This document shows positions 37,883-46,776 of a DNA stretch of 64,000 nt, piece after piece. The stretch covers positions 62,001-126,000 of the forward strand of contig JAJSLM010000003.1 in the NCBI GenBank assembly GCA_026127925.1, given 5' to 3'. The position numbers and the translations under genes were made by a program. This stretch comes from Thermoplasmatales archaeon (lineage in GTDB: Archaea; Thermoplasmatota; Thermoplasmata; Thermoplasmatales; Thermoplasmataceae). Below the pieces are notes generated by a model. It was given only the letters and a program-made list of their open reading frames with translations. It searched no databases and had not been told where the DNA came from. Each line of letters starts with the position of its first letter. The stretch's first letter is position 1.

Positions 37883-39517
37883 TTAATCTACAATTAGTGT
37901 AGGGCCAGAATAGTTTAACTTGTAGACAATAACTGAAGAAGGTCCGAATGATCTCATTAAAATCCCATAGTGTGATATAAATGTTGTATTTGAAGCAAGT
38001 GAATTTAAGCTGGGATATCCTGCATTCGACCATCCATTTCCTGGTTGATTCACAAGGTACTCAAACTTATAATCACAAATCATATTTTTAAAGTAAGCTC
38101 CGCTAATGAATGCGTCAGCGTACGCATTCTTGTCATTCGAAAAGACTGGGAAGATGTTGTTTGTAGTTAATAAGTAAGGTTGGCCATTACCTATTTCTTT
38201 CTGCAAAAGGAACGCAGTTTTTGATCCTACGTCATAATGGTAAGATGGGAAATTAGCCATGGTTCCATGCTGAACAAACATTGAAGGCGGTGCAAGTGGT
38301 GTCATAGGAAATTCGAAAATTGTCCCTGCCAATATCAAAACTATAAACAGTGCAATTGCTCTCCCGGGAGTTAGTATTTTACCTATTCGGTGTTTGCTGA
38401 GCCTTTCAATCGTCCTAGAAATTGCGAAAGCCGTTATTACAAAAACGAATGGAATTAACATAGCGCTGTACTGGTATCCAAGTTGATAATAGGATAAGTA
38501 AAAAGAAAAGTAAGAGTAAACAAAATAAGGTATGGTTGTTATCAACAGTACCGGATCAAGAAAACAAATAAAGCCCGTTCCAGCAAAAGCATAGAACGCA
38601 AAACCAATTTTATAATGATAATTTGAAAATAGGTACCCTGCTATAACTTTCGGATTTGTAAAAAGCAAAGTAATCAGTCCAGAGAGACTATGAGATGGTG
38701 AGGATGAAACAGCAACATAAGTTGGATGTAGCTGGAAGCTTCCAGTTGCTATAAACACTTTAACTGAAGGAGCAAGTATGAAATATAAAATTGCAGTAGC
38801 GATGAGAGATAGAAGCAGTACTTTTGTGTTAAAGGAAAGTGAAGTATTAAGATAGGAAATCTTAGCTCTGGTTCCCTTTCTGTCTCTCATAATTATCCAA
38901 AGTTGAGAAAGGAGAATGAAGATGACCATGATCACAAAGGCGGAATGAAGTGCAACTATTAGCGCCAGAGTTATGCCTTCAGACAGCCACCGTTTTCTTA
39001 AGAACAAATAGTACGAGAGTGGAACAAGAAAAATTAAGAAAGGCATAAGATGAAAGTCAAAACTTAGTGGACTCTCTGTGTATGGAGAAAGCAGATACGC
39101 AGTAGAAAGAATTACAGAAACAATACCTGTCACGTTTGGGTTAACATTAAAACGTCTTTTCATTAATTCGGTCGAAAGCAAAAATAATGGAATAGCCGAA
39201 AAACCAATTACAAAGCTCTGCAGTATCAATAAGGTTTCTGGGGAAGGGAAGAAATAGTAAATGGGATAAATCAGAAACACGATTGGTGAAAAATGTTCGG
39301 CAAGATAGCTCTCGCCCAAAAGTGACGTGTAGAAGAACTCACCATGCATAGTAGTCGCATAGATTTGTGCCTCTAAACCTAAATCGAATGCAGATGCGTT
39401 CAGCGATAGATACTTCGTCACGGTATAAAAAGAAAAAATGATCGAGAAGATTAACGAAATCGAAATGGTGGTGTAAAGGTAAGGATTCTTTGAAATGTGA
39501 AATTTAAGATCTCCCAT
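37883..39517 (-). CDS. DUF2079 multi-pass membrane protein
   Basis: 544 residues with about 10-11 membrane segments. DUF2079 hallmarks are the extracytoplasmic ASAFDLGLEAQIY near residue 41 (family FDLGxxxQ), AEHFSPIVFLIYPIYYFFPSPETLLILQ near 72, and SFDFHLMPFLIFLVP near 150. The family has the look of GT-C type lipid-sugar transferases, but no activity is proven. The C-terminal about 150 residues lie outside the membrane. It is paralogous to the 51295-53313 protein. It is followed on the same strand by the GT2 at 36794, supporting a role in surface glycan assembly. Confidence 0.85.
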   Translation of the reverse strand: MGDLKFHISKNPYLYTTISISLIFSIIFSFYTVTKYLSLNASAFDLGLEAQIYATTMHGEFFYTSLLGESYLAEHFSPIVFLIYPIYYFFPSPETLLILQSFVIGFSAIPLFLLSTELMKRRFNVNPNVTGIVSVILSTAYLLSPYTESPLSFDFHLMPFLIFLVPLSYYLFLRKRWLSEGITLALIVALHSAFVIMVIFILLSQLWIIMRDRKGTRAKISYLNTSLSFNTKVLLLSLIATAILYFILAPSVKVFIATGSFQLHPTYVAVSSSPSHSLSGLITLLFTNPKVIAGYLFSNYHYKIGFAFYAFAGTGFICFLDPVLLITTIPYFVYSYFSFYLSYYQLGYQYSAMLIPFVFVITAFAISRTIERLSKHRIGKILTPGRAIALFIVLILAGTIFEFPMTPLAPPSMFVQHGTMANFPSYHYDVGSKTAFLLQKEIGNGQPYLLTTNNIFPVFSNDKNAYADAFISGAYFKNMICDYKFEYLVNQPGNGWSNAGYPSLNSLASNTTFISHYGILMRSFGPSSVIVYKLNYSGPTLIVD

Positions 39518-39883
39518 AATAGGTACTTTCCACGTAAGTTTTGAAATACATAGGACAATGTTGTTTATATTTTTGCCTATACGCTCCTCTTACGATTTAT
39601 ATAAGATACAAATTTAAAACACGAATTTAAAACGTGGGTATTACCAGTGTTATAGGTTTATTCCCGTCGAGTGCTATTTACATCGTAAAAGCATGCACAC
39701 TTGAAATCATTATCCAACTTCTCTTTGAAGTAGGTTAACTTAATCCGCAGACAACTCATTTCTTTTGAGAATTCTCTGTAATGAAATATTATGAAGACAC
39801 GCGTTCGGTTTAAATTTTGTAGATTTTAAGCAGAAATTATTATATTGTGAATCCTATAACTGTATATATAGGGGGAGGTTAAT
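39518..39883. other. Intergenic region with short direct repeats
   Basis: No gene is seen. The sequence AATTTAAAAC occurs twice within 24 bases (about 39610-39635). The left end holds the promoter of the minus-strand DUF2079 gene; the right end holds AT-rich promoter sequence and a strong ribosome binding site (GGAGGT, 39874-39879) for the small basic protein. Confidence 0.5.
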
Positions 39884-40066
39884 ATTCCAGCAAAGAAAAA
39901 GTCAACAAAACCGAGAAAGAGAGTACTGAATTCTGCAAATGGAAAATATTACGCCATTCGGCAGAGGAACACAAAGTACGGTAAAAGAGGGGAGTACAAG
40001 GGGCTCTGGAAACCTCCTAAGAAGGATACGAAAAAGAAAACTAAAAAAACCAGAAAACGTCGCTAA
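39884..40066 (+). CDS. Small, very basic protein with probable ATT start
   Basis: 60 residues, family not recognised. The chain is Lys/Arg-rich (PAKKKSTKPRKRV at the start, KKDTKKKTKKTRKRR at the end) with an aromatic core KYYAIRQRNTKYGKRG and LWKPPKK. Such composition suggests binding to DNA or RNA (ribosome-associated or chromatin-like protein). The perfect GGAGGT at 39874-39879 sits four bases before ATT 39884, and no ATG, GTG or TTG is available in frame nearby, so a rare ATT start is proposed. It is a single gene between DUF2079 and UbiA. Confidence 0.65.
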   Translation: MPAKKKSTKPRKRVLNSANGKYYAIRQRNTKYGKRGEYKGLWKPPKKDTKKKTKKTRKRR

Positions 40067-40171
40067 CCTCTGATAATATTTTCTTAGATAGCCTATGCGC
40101 GCGAATTTCTAGTTCTTGTTTACTACAATTATTGACAGTTTGTATCCGTGTTGCTTTTATGGAGATAAACG

Positions 40172-40180
40172 TTTTATTTA
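40172..40180 (+). promoter_or_regulatory. TATA box of the UbiA gene
   Basis: TTTTATTTA is centred about 23-25 bases before ATG 40199 with no ribosome binding site in between, as for a leaderless mRNA. Confidence 0.5.
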
Positions 40181-40198
40181 ATCAGGACATAGCATTTT

Positions 40199-41239
40199 AT
40201 GTCTGAAGGGGGACCTAGATACTGGCTGTACCTGACTTATTCTATTCCTAAAGTTAGTAAGCAGGAATTTGGGAAACTCGATATATTTTCCCGATGGCTG
40301 GTCGCTTCACGTTCAGCAGTTCTCGTAATGACTTTTATTAGTGGATTACTGGGCGTACTCTTTGCTGTTCTCTACGGTTATTCCAATGCACTTCTTTCGA
40401 TCCTAGTTATCGTTGGTCTCGTGATTTCACATGCGGCAAGTAACCTATTTAATGATTACTGGGACTATAGGGAAGGTGTTGACACAGACAATTATTTTAG
40501 GGCAAAATATGGCCCACAACCCATTGTTTCCGGATTACTTTCAGAGAAACAGCTTCTGAAGTGGGCGATTATAACAACAGTAATAGGTCTTGTAATAGGC
40601 GGGTATCTTGTTTATGTTCGTGGTTATATCGTCATTGTGCTTATCGCACTTGGTCTTTTGATCATAACACTATATTCAGGTGGGCCTTTTCCATTAAAGA
40701 GATTTGGTCTAGGTGAAGTTGCAGTCTTTATAACGTGGGGTCCGCTGATGGTGGGAGGTGCCTACTTTATCGTGACAGGAGTATTCTCTTGGTTTGTTGT
40801 CTTGGCTTCATTACCCTATGCGCTTGGCACTACGTTAGTTATCTTTGGGAAGCACATAGACAAGATAAAATATGATTCATTTAAGAAGATAAGGACACTG
40901 CCCGTTATTCTTGGAGAAAAGCCTGCAAGATATGTTACGATAGTATTACTGACTGCAATGCTCATAATTACACCGTTATTTGTTATTCTCGGTATACTTC
41001 CATGGCCAACTCTCCTTGTTTTTCTCACTCTTGGGACTTATTATAAAACCATCAAATTCTTTAGTGAGTCAAGGCCAGAATCGCCGCCAGAAAATTATCC
41101 GAAAGAGGCTTGGCCATTATGGTTTGTTGGTTCAGCTTTCATATATAACAGGAATTTTGGATTCCTATTTTTCATCGGCCTAGTAGTTGGGATATTGCTT
41201 TATCATCTCACGTCTTTTCCTGCGTTTGTCCACATTTAA
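40199..41239 (+). CDS. UbiA-family prenyltransferase
   Basis: 346 residues with about eight to nine membrane helices. The first Asp-rich motif is NLFNDYWDYREGVD (near residue 82), which binds the Mg-diphosphate of the prenyl donor; the second is weaker, around KHIDKIKYDSFKK near residue 219. The pattern fits MenA-type enzymes that prenylate 1,4-dihydroxy-2-naphthoate to make menaquinone; Thermoplasmatales use menaquinone-type and methionaquinone-type quinones. Other UbiA roles (ether lipid or haem side chain) cannot be excluded. It is a single gene with its own leaderless promoter. Confidence 0.85.
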   Translation: MSEGGPRYWLYLTYSIPKVSKQEFGKLDIFSRWLVASRSAVLVMTFISGLLGVLFAVLYGYSNALLSILVIVGLVISHAASNLFNDYWDYREGVDTDNYFRAKYGPQPIVSGLLSEKQLLKWAIITTVIGLVIGGYLVYVRGYIVIVLIALGLLIITLYSGGPFPLKRFGLGEVAVFITWGPLMVGGAYFIVTGVFSWFVVLASLPYALGTTLVIFGKHIDKIKYDSFKKIRTLPVILGEKPARYVTIVLLTAMLIITPLFVILGILPWPTLLVFLTLGTYYKTIKFFSESRPESPPENYPKEAWPLWFVGSAFIYNRNFGFLFFIGLVVGILLYHLTSFPAFVHI

Positions 41240-41340
41240 ATCGCTGGACTTTCAATTGCCTTGTTTTCAGGTTTCCTTTTAAACAGAGCTGTTGATTAAG
41301 AATATCGCTTATATAGACGCGGATCAATGCAGATGTTCCC

Positions 41341-41502
41341 TTGGATCGAATCTATCGCGGAATATGGAAGCAGGGATTCAAGAAAGATGCGAAAACAAAA
41401 ATCTATCTTGAATATCATCGTTATCTGGATCCATCTTTTCACAAACCTCGACTGAAATTATTGTTAATAAAATTTGTTAGACAAAAGCATCCACGCTCAT
41501 AG
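41341..41502 (+). CDS. Possible small basic protein
   Basis: 53 residues, no family recognised. From TTG 41341 it reads DRIYRGIWKQGFKKDAKTKI..., then EYHRYLDPSFHKPRLKLLLI and ends QKHPRS. The amino-acid mix (many Lys, Arg, Tyr, Trp, few Ser or Ile runs) looks coded rather than random. A TATA-like CTTATATA at 41308-41315 lies about 26 bases upstream, which suits a leaderless start at this TTG. It lies alone between UbiA and the SPFH cluster. Confidence 0.4.
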   Translation: MDRIYRGIWKQGFKKDAKTKIYLEYHRYLDPSFHKPRLKLLLIKFVRQKHPRS

Positions 41503-41567
41503 GTAATATCCAAATGGGTATTAAGATAAATATTTATTCTGATTGGAATATCTCTAGTCAAGAGAAA

Positions 41568-42116
41568 ATGGAATCCAATGATCATGATCCAAACATCGAG
41601 GACGTAGTTTCAGAAAATATGGGAATTATAAAGAAATTACAGCTTCTTATTCCCGGATTCAGGGCCTACCGTATGGGCGATGATCTGAGAGTGGCGGATG
41701 CCCTCCTTCGCAAGCAGGTTTCCTCGAACCTGCAAAATGCCATGAACAATCTGAAAATGGCCAGAAGCCGCATGGCTCAAGAGGGGGATTTTCAGGATCT
41801 CACTGCGATCGGATCAGTTCTATCTGAGCTTCAGCAGCTAGACGGCGAGATCCTGCATTCAGCCCAGGGGTATACGGGAATATCTCCATCAATAAGGATT
41901 GATGATTCCAAGTTAAAAGATCTTTATCAATACGACTATAACTTTCTTGATTCTGCTTCCAACCTGGAGAAGTCATCAGACATTTCCTCATTTGTGGACA
42001 GTAACGACGTTGCTTCGATCCAAAAGCAAATGCGATCGGTTCAGGATTTGATCGCGGCTACCAGGACGAACTGGGAGAAGAGAATAGAAAGTGTTGAGAA
42101 AATCATTTTAAAATGA
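41568..42116 (+). CDS. Coiled-coil protein associated with SPFH proteins (PGxRxY family)
   Basis: 182 residues, soluble and mostly helical. Contains the segment LLIPGFRAYRMGDDLRVADALLRKQV near residue 28, like the PGYxGYxxxExxReaDxxLR pattern of proteins that neighbour SPFH or zinc-ribbon genes in other prokaryotes. The rest is predicted coiled coil with a short linker. ATG 41568 is preferred: GATAAATATTTATT (41526-41539) could be a TATA box at a leaderless distance. ATG 41514 in the same frame is the alternative. It is first of a three-gene operon with the SPFH and zinc-ribbon proteins. Confidence 0.65.
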   Translation: MESNDHDPNIEDVVSENMGIIKKLQLLIPGFRAYRMGDDLRVADALLRKQVSSNLQNAMNNLKMARSRMAQEGDFQDLTAIGSVLSELQQLDGEILHSAQGYTGISPSIRIDDSKLKDLYQYDYNFLDSASNLEKSSDISSFVDSNDVASIQKQMRSVQDLIAATRTNWEKRIESVEKIILK

Positions 42117-42132
42117 GTGGATGTGAGGATAT

Positions 42133-43299
42133 ATGATAGGTAAAAAATCAAAGATTATACCAGACAAAGGGGGAAGCGTGCTCGGTTCAATCACAATTGC
42201 CTGGGAAACACAGTTTAAGGAAGGCAACATTATGTGGAAGGTCCCGAGGCTCATTAGGCTAAACGATAACATAGTCGTACGGGAAGATGAGACCGCAGTT
42301 TTCTACAGGGATGGTAAAGTCCTTACTTATTTTGATCAACCGAACAGGTATGCCCTTACAGACTTTAACGCTCCTGTAGTGCAGGGTCTCCTGAAATTTT
42401 TTACCGGAGTCCAGCAACAAGCTGAGGTGTACTACATTCAGAGGCGTTATCTGGATGGAAAATTTGGGAGCACTGAGCCATATCAGTTTACAGACCCCAC
42501 GTTTGGCATTGTCAGCCTGAAGGTCTACGGAGAATATCGATGGAAGATATCGAATCCTGAGAATTTCATAAATCAATTTGTCGGAACTTTTAATCTCGAA
42601 ACCACCGATCAGGTTGAAGACAGGATGAAGGACCAGATGGTCATTCTCATCTATAATGCCCTTGGAAAGATGAAAGAGAAGGGTCTGAAAGTTACGGACA
42701 TACCTGCAAACCTTCTCAATATTGAGCAGGTTGTTCTTGCAGAAGCTCCTGATCAATTCCAGCAGTACGGAGTGGAGATAAACAAAATTTCTGGGCTTAA
42801 CATAAACCTGCCAGATGAGGTACAGAAAGCAGTGGATAAGAGATCGGAGATGTCTGTGCTTGGCGTGAACTATCTTCAGTTACAGGCTGGCAAAGCTATG
42901 GTTGATGCGGCTAAGAATCCGACGGGTGTAGCGGGTGCAGGCGCTGGAATAGGTATAGGCCTTGGTGCTGGTGCTGGAATGGGTTACGCCATGGGTGGCC
43001 AGATGATGGGCGGTATGTCTGGCGGACTTCAGCAGCAACAGACGAAGGCATGTCCGAAATGCGGTGCAATTGTACCGATAAACTCGACATTCTGTCCTAA
43101 CTGTGGGGCTCCCTTGCAGGGAGCGCAGAATCAGGGGGCGATCAAGTGTCCAAAATGTGGAACGGAGTCACCGCCTGGCACAAAGTTCTGTCCGAATTGC
43201 GGTACGAGCCTTGTTCCTCAGATGACTAAATGCCCCAGCTGTGGCTTCGAATCCCCTGCAGGTACTAAATTTTGCCCAAATTGCGGTGCTAAACTATAG
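42133..43299 (+). CDS. SPFH-like protein with three C-terminal double zinc ribbons
   Basis: 388 residues. Residues about 20-250 resemble the SPFH/Band-7 group related to YdjI and so-called virion core-like proteins (IMWKVPRLIRLNDNIVVREDETAVFYRDGKVL; YGEYRWKISNPENFI). A Gly/Ala/Met-rich hinge follows (about 262-300). Three paired zinc ribbons end the chain: CPKCGAIVPINSTFCPNCG, CPKCGTESPPGTKFCPNCG and CPSCGFESPAGTKFCPNCG. It probably acts at the membrane as an oligomeric scaffold. It starts 16 bases after the coiled-coil gene and ends eight bases before the next zinc-ribbon gene, so all three probably form one complex. Confidence 0.78.
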   Translation: MIGKKSKIIPDKGGSVLGSITIAWETQFKEGNIMWKVPRLIRLNDNIVVREDETAVFYRDGKVLTYFDQPNRYALTDFNAPVVQGLLKFFTGVQQQAEVYYIQRRYLDGKFGSTEPYQFTDPTFGIVSLKVYGEYRWKISNPENFINQFVGTFNLETTDQVEDRMKDQMVILIYNALGKMKEKGLKVTDIPANLLNIEQVVLAEAPDQFQQYGVEINKISGLNINLPDEVQKAVDKRSEMSVLGVNYLQLQAGKAMVDAAKNPTGVAGAGAGIGIGLGAGAGMGYAMGGQMMGGMSGGLQQQQTKACPKCGAIVPINSTFCPNCGAPLQGAQNQGAIKCPKCGTESPPGTKFCPNCGTSLVPQMTKCPSCGFESPAGTKFCPNCGAKL

Positions 43300-43307
43300 G
43301 TGAGAGT

Positions 43308-44333
43308 ATGTTTTGTGAAAAATGTGGAGCACAGATACCAGATGATGCAGTATTTTGCCCGAAATGTGGATATAAGGTTGGTCAATCACAGGGTAATAGC
43401 GGTGGATCGCCTTCTCAGGGACAGACTGTCCAGGTTGTGGCCCCACCTGATGCACAAGAACTCAAGTGCCCGAGCTGCGGAGCCCCGTTGAAACCACAGT
43501 TCGGTGAGATGGTTATAACCTGTGAATACTGCGGAGCAAGTATATGCCTAAATACGAACGGATGGAAGAATATAGAAAAGAATTCCATGCTTCCTCTGAA
43601 GATCCCGGACCAGGATTCTCTTGTCAACGTCCTCAAGGGATATATGGATCGTGGCCTTTTGAGGCGCCACCTCGAGGAAGAATCCAAGCTTGAACAGGTA
43701 AGCCTTGCATACATTCCATACTGGGTCGTAACTGTGTCGGCAAGGACGCAGTACACAGCAGTAAGCGAAGCGTCGACCATCGGAACAGTGGCTGGCAGCG
43801 TTGCACTTATGAGCCTCATGGGCGGGGCCATGGGCGGACGCAGAGGAATGGGTATGGGAATGATGGATGGCGCTCTAATGGGGGGTATGATCGGTGGAGG
43901 AATGGGCATGGGAGGAGGAAACCTTAGAGCCTACACATATGACCAGAATTACAACTATCCTGTAGTTGCAGTGAAGGGGCTACTGGAATACCAGCCGAAG
44001 GATTTCTCCTTCAACCTGGATGAAAGAATACCATTTGACATATCAAAGGTCCCAAAGGGCATAAAGGTTCTGAATGGGGAGATAGGAGAAGATGCAGCAA
44101 AGTACGAGGCAAAGACATACGTCGATCAACTCCAGAGCCAGAAAGTCCATCAACAACATCACATGGTTCAGAAGATCGTGACCCAGGATGATGTTTCCGA
44201 TCCGGAATTAATTCATGTCCCTGTATGGTTTGCGAAGTTTTCCTATAAATCTAAAGAAATATCTATAGTCGTCGACGGAAATTCTGGAAAGGTGATCAAC
44301 AGCATAGGCCTCAATGAGGATAAGAAGTTATGA
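43308..44333 (+). CDS. Zinc-ribbon protein, partner of the SPFH protein
   Basis: 341 residues. Begins with a double zinc ribbon MFCEKCGAQIPDDAVFCPKCG, then a second ribbon CPSCGAPLKPQ...CEYCGASI near residues 52-75, followed by a conserved alpha/beta domain (LPLKIPDQDSLVNVLKGYMD; IPYWVVTVSARTQY), a Gly/Met-rich loop (about 164-204) that could insert in a membrane, and a C-terminal beta domain (IHVPVWFAKFSYKSKEISIVV). Similar multi-ribbon proteins occur beside SPFH genes in bacteria. Start ATG 43308 follows AGGTGAG at about 43299-43305. It is last in the three-gene operon. Confidence 0.75.
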   Translation: MFCEKCGAQIPDDAVFCPKCGYKVGQSQGNSGGSPSQGQTVQVVAPPDAQELKCPSCGAPLKPQFGEMVITCEYCGASICLNTNGWKNIEKNSMLPLKIPDQDSLVNVLKGYMDRGLLRRHLEEESKLEQVSLAYIPYWVVTVSARTQYTAVSEASTIGTVAGSVALMSLMGGAMGGRRGMGMGMMDGALMGGMIGGGMGMGGGNLRAYTYDQNYNYPVVAVKGLLEYQPKDFSFNLDERIPFDISKVPKGIKVLNGEIGEDAAKYEAKTYVDQLQSQKVHQQHHMVQKIVTQDDVSDPELIHVPVWFAKFSYKSKEISIVVDGNSGKVINSIGLNEDKKL

Positions 44334-44403
44334 TCATTGGAATCGTTAACAAAAATTGATTATTCATTTCGTGAGATCAATAAAGTAGATATCCCTATTT
44401 TGC

Positions 44404-45198
44404 ATGTTTACAGTGATGGGTATTTCGAATCCTGAAGAGATGGACGTTCTTATCCGGACATTTAACTCGGGCGACACCATACGCGATTGTCTGACTTCGG
44501 TAGAGAACCACATCCCAAAAAGAAAAATAATTGTTGCGGATCATAACAGCACCGATGATACGGTTTCCATAGCGAAAAGTTTTGGTGCAGAAGTACACGA
44601 GGAAGAGGTTGGCCTGGGTTACGCAACAAAGATGTTAATTTCGCTTGCTGAAACTAGGTATGTTCTCTTCGTTGACGGCGATATCACTATAGTAAATCCT
44701 AACTTCGCTAAAGATGCCAAGGAACTATTTAAGATAAAGAACACTGGAGCCGTTGTTGGGTGTGCCCTCGGGCACGATTTTCTCTTCGGTATCCCACTGG
44801 GGCTAACGCTTATGCCTCTCGAACTTCTGAAAAAGATCGATATGCCAGATAGCATCCAGGGCCGGGAGACTTTCTATTTTGAAGAACTGATGAGAAAGAA
44901 TTCCCTGAAGGTTCGTTATGTGAGGGATTCCATGATCCACCGGTCCACATACAGAAAGTACCGCTACTGGCCTGAATGGCAGGGGGCACAGATAAGGTTC
45001 ACACCTTCTGGTCATTTCAGGCAACTGGTAAACGCATTAACGGTCGTATTCATGATGCACATCAACAGTAAGAGCAAGAAGAACTTTCTCTATTCACCGA
45101 TCTATTACCTCAAATTGCTGAACGGTTATTCCAATCCAAGAAAGTGGGGGTCGATTGACAGAAGGATCATAGAGCCGGAGCTGAGGAAGAATGAATAG
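44404..45198 (+). CDS. Family 2 glycosyltransferase
   Basis: 264 residues. GT-A motifs: DVLIRTFNSGDTIRDCLTSV near residue 14, KIIVADHNSTDDTVSIAKSFGAEV, and YVLFVDGDITIVNP near residue 85 with a D-x-D metal site. C-terminal helices contain RYWPEWQGAQIRF and a YSPIYYLKLLNGY segment. ATG 44404 is used; ATG 44416 is possible. No convincing ribosome binding site is seen. It heads a plus-strand run with a small protein, a methyltransferase fusion and an acetyltransferase. Confidence 0.83.
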   Translation: MFTVMGISNPEEMDVLIRTFNSGDTIRDCLTSVENHIPKRKIIVADHNSTDDTVSIAKSFGAEVHEEEVGLGYATKMLISLAETRYVLFVDGDITIVNPNFAKDAKELFKIKNTGAVVGCALGHDFLFGIPLGLTLMPLELLKKIDMPDSIQGRETFYFEELMRKNSLKVRYVRDSMIHRSTYRKYRYWPEWQGAQIRFTPSGHFRQLVNALTVVFMMHINSKSKKNFLYSPIYYLKLLNGYSNPRKWGSIDRRIIEPELRKNE

Positions 45199-45263
45199 AT
45201 TGTCAGGCAGTGATGAGATTTTTGGGCCATGCTCCTCTTTCAAAACCAAGTCAGGTGAGATGT

Positions 45264-45482
45264 TTGAAGATCTATTCTGAGCTTTTTCCCGTAAAATACC
45301 TCTTCTCGAATCAGGGTATTTGCCTTGGTGCAGATACGAAGAGGAGATCCTTTCTTTTCATAGTTTCTAAAAAAGGAATACTCTTCAGGAAGAGGCCCGT
45401 CGGGGACAAAGTTGTTGAAAATCACGGGTACGAGATCGACAAAATATATGACGCCATTCTAGCAGAGGAAAAGGTAGGATAA
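45264..45482 (+). CDS. Small protein of unknown function
   Basis: 72 residues from TTG 45264, no family recognised. Segments FLFIVSKKGILFRKRPVGDKVV and YEIDKIYDAILAEEK look coded. The frame is open from GTG 45210, but AGGTGA at 45253-45258 is five bases before TTG 45264, which favours the shorter form. It lies between a glycosyltransferase and the methyltransferase fusion and may be cotranscribed with them. Confidence 0.5.
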   Translation: MKIYSELFPVKYLFSNQGICLGADTKRRSFLFIVSKKGILFRKRPVGDKVVENHGYEIDKIYDAILAEEKVG

Positions 45483-45498
45483 GATTTAATACGTACAT

Positions 45499-46674
45499 TT
45501 GTTAAGTAGAGCAATTACGTTAATTCAGAATGAAAATGAAAGCTCGCTCTCCCTGGATGTACGGGGTAAGTTGGTCAGGCTTGCGTTTGTCTATGAAGAC
45601 GACACCATATTCGTCATTTCTACCGATTCAGGTGCAAGATGGCCTTCCCATATCCTAAGGGAACGCAGTGCTGCATTGGACCTGATGGGACAGAAGCGGA
45701 AAGGAGTGCCGTATTTGATCGGGGATCTTACAGAGAAAAGGGAAGTAATTCAAAAATTTACCAACAAATACGGAGACGCATATGTATCAAAGTACTTTTC
45801 CCATCCTTCAAGGATCATAAAGATAAAGCTCGGAATAGATGGTGGCTTGGATAAGGAGAACTACTACGAATGGCTTGAAGAGGAGTTTGACACGGTTGCA
45901 GATGATTATGACGAACACATATTCGGCAACATAGTAAACGTATTACTTCGGAACAGATCCCTCAAGGTCTTGAGGCAATACCTTCCAAAAAACAGCAGTA
46001 TCCTCGAGATAGGTTGCGGCACAGGCGCAGAAACTCTGGAATTGCTTAAAGATGGTCATAGCGTGCTCGCCGTAGACATCTCTGGAAGGATGCTTCAAAA
46101 TATTAAAGAGAAAGCAAAATTGGAAGGCTTAAACGATAAGCTTGAAACGAGAAAGATGAGTGCATCCATGATCGATATCCTTTTGCGTGAGGAAGGAGAA
46201 CAAATGTTCGATCTCGGATACTCTACCTATGGGGCTCTTAATTGCGAACCACACATTGAAAAGATGGCAAGACCCCTCAGTTTGCTTCTGAAGAAAGATG
46301 GCCATTTCGTGGCCGGAGTGTATAATAAATTCTGTTTATCTGAACTTATGATCCAGCTCTCTTCCATGAAATTTAACCAGCTTTCATGGAGGTTCAGGAA
46401 TCCGGTACCTGAAGGTAGGTCGAGATTCTGTATCGATGTCTATTCATTTACGCCTTCGGAATTCTTTCGTATATTTAGCGACTACTTCAATGTAAGCGAG
46501 ATAATTGGCGTTCCTGTTATATTTCCGCCATCAAATTACAAGAAATTGTTTCCGTTCATAAAGAACCGGTACAGACAAATGAACTGGCTGGATGAAAAGC
46601 TTTCAGGAGTGTGGCCGACGAAGTTTCTCGGAGATCACTTTCTAATGGTCATGGGTCAAAAACTGCTGGAATGA
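45499..46674 (+). CDS. Split-barrel (flavin-binding-like) domain fused to a SAM methyltransferase
   Basis: 391 residues. Residues about 20-115 resemble the FMN/F420 split beta-barrel of nitroreductase and pyridoxamine-oxidase-like proteins (LVRLAFVYEDDTIFVIST, ARWPSHILRERS, EVIQKFTNKYGDAYV). Residues about 125-390 are a class I methyltransferase: YDEHIFGNIVN, motif I ILEIGCGTGAETLELL near 170, acidic loop AVDISGRMLQNI, motif IV region DLGYSTYGALN. The combination is unusual; it could be a two-step enzyme on a quinone or lipid, or the barrel may only position the substrate. The first codon is TTG 45499; no strong ribosome site is visible. Confidence 0.7.
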   Translation: MLSRAITLIQNENESSLSLDVRGKLVRLAFVYEDDTIFVISTDSGARWPSHILRERSAALDLMGQKRKGVPYLIGDLTEKREVIQKFTNKYGDAYVSKYFSHPSRIIKIKLGIDGGLDKENYYEWLEEEFDTVADDYDEHIFGNIVNVLLRNRSLKVLRQYLPKNSSILEIGCGTGAETLELLKDGHSVLAVDISGRMLQNIKEKAKLEGLNDKLETRKMSASMIDILLREEGEQMFDLGYSTYGALNCEPHIEKMARPLSLLLKKDGHFVAGVYNKFCLSELMIQLSSMKFNQLSWRFRNPVPEGRSRFCIDVYSFTPSEFFRIFSDYFNVSEIIGVPVIFPPSNYKKLFPFIKNRYRQMNWLDEKLSGVWPTKFLGDHFLMVMGQKLLE

Positions 46675-46776
46675 ATATTGGATAGCCACCTACCTTATCT
46701 TTTTCCACTTGATTCGTCTAGTTCCAACGCAGAATTCTTGACCAAAACGTTAATACATCAAAGCTATAAATATAGA

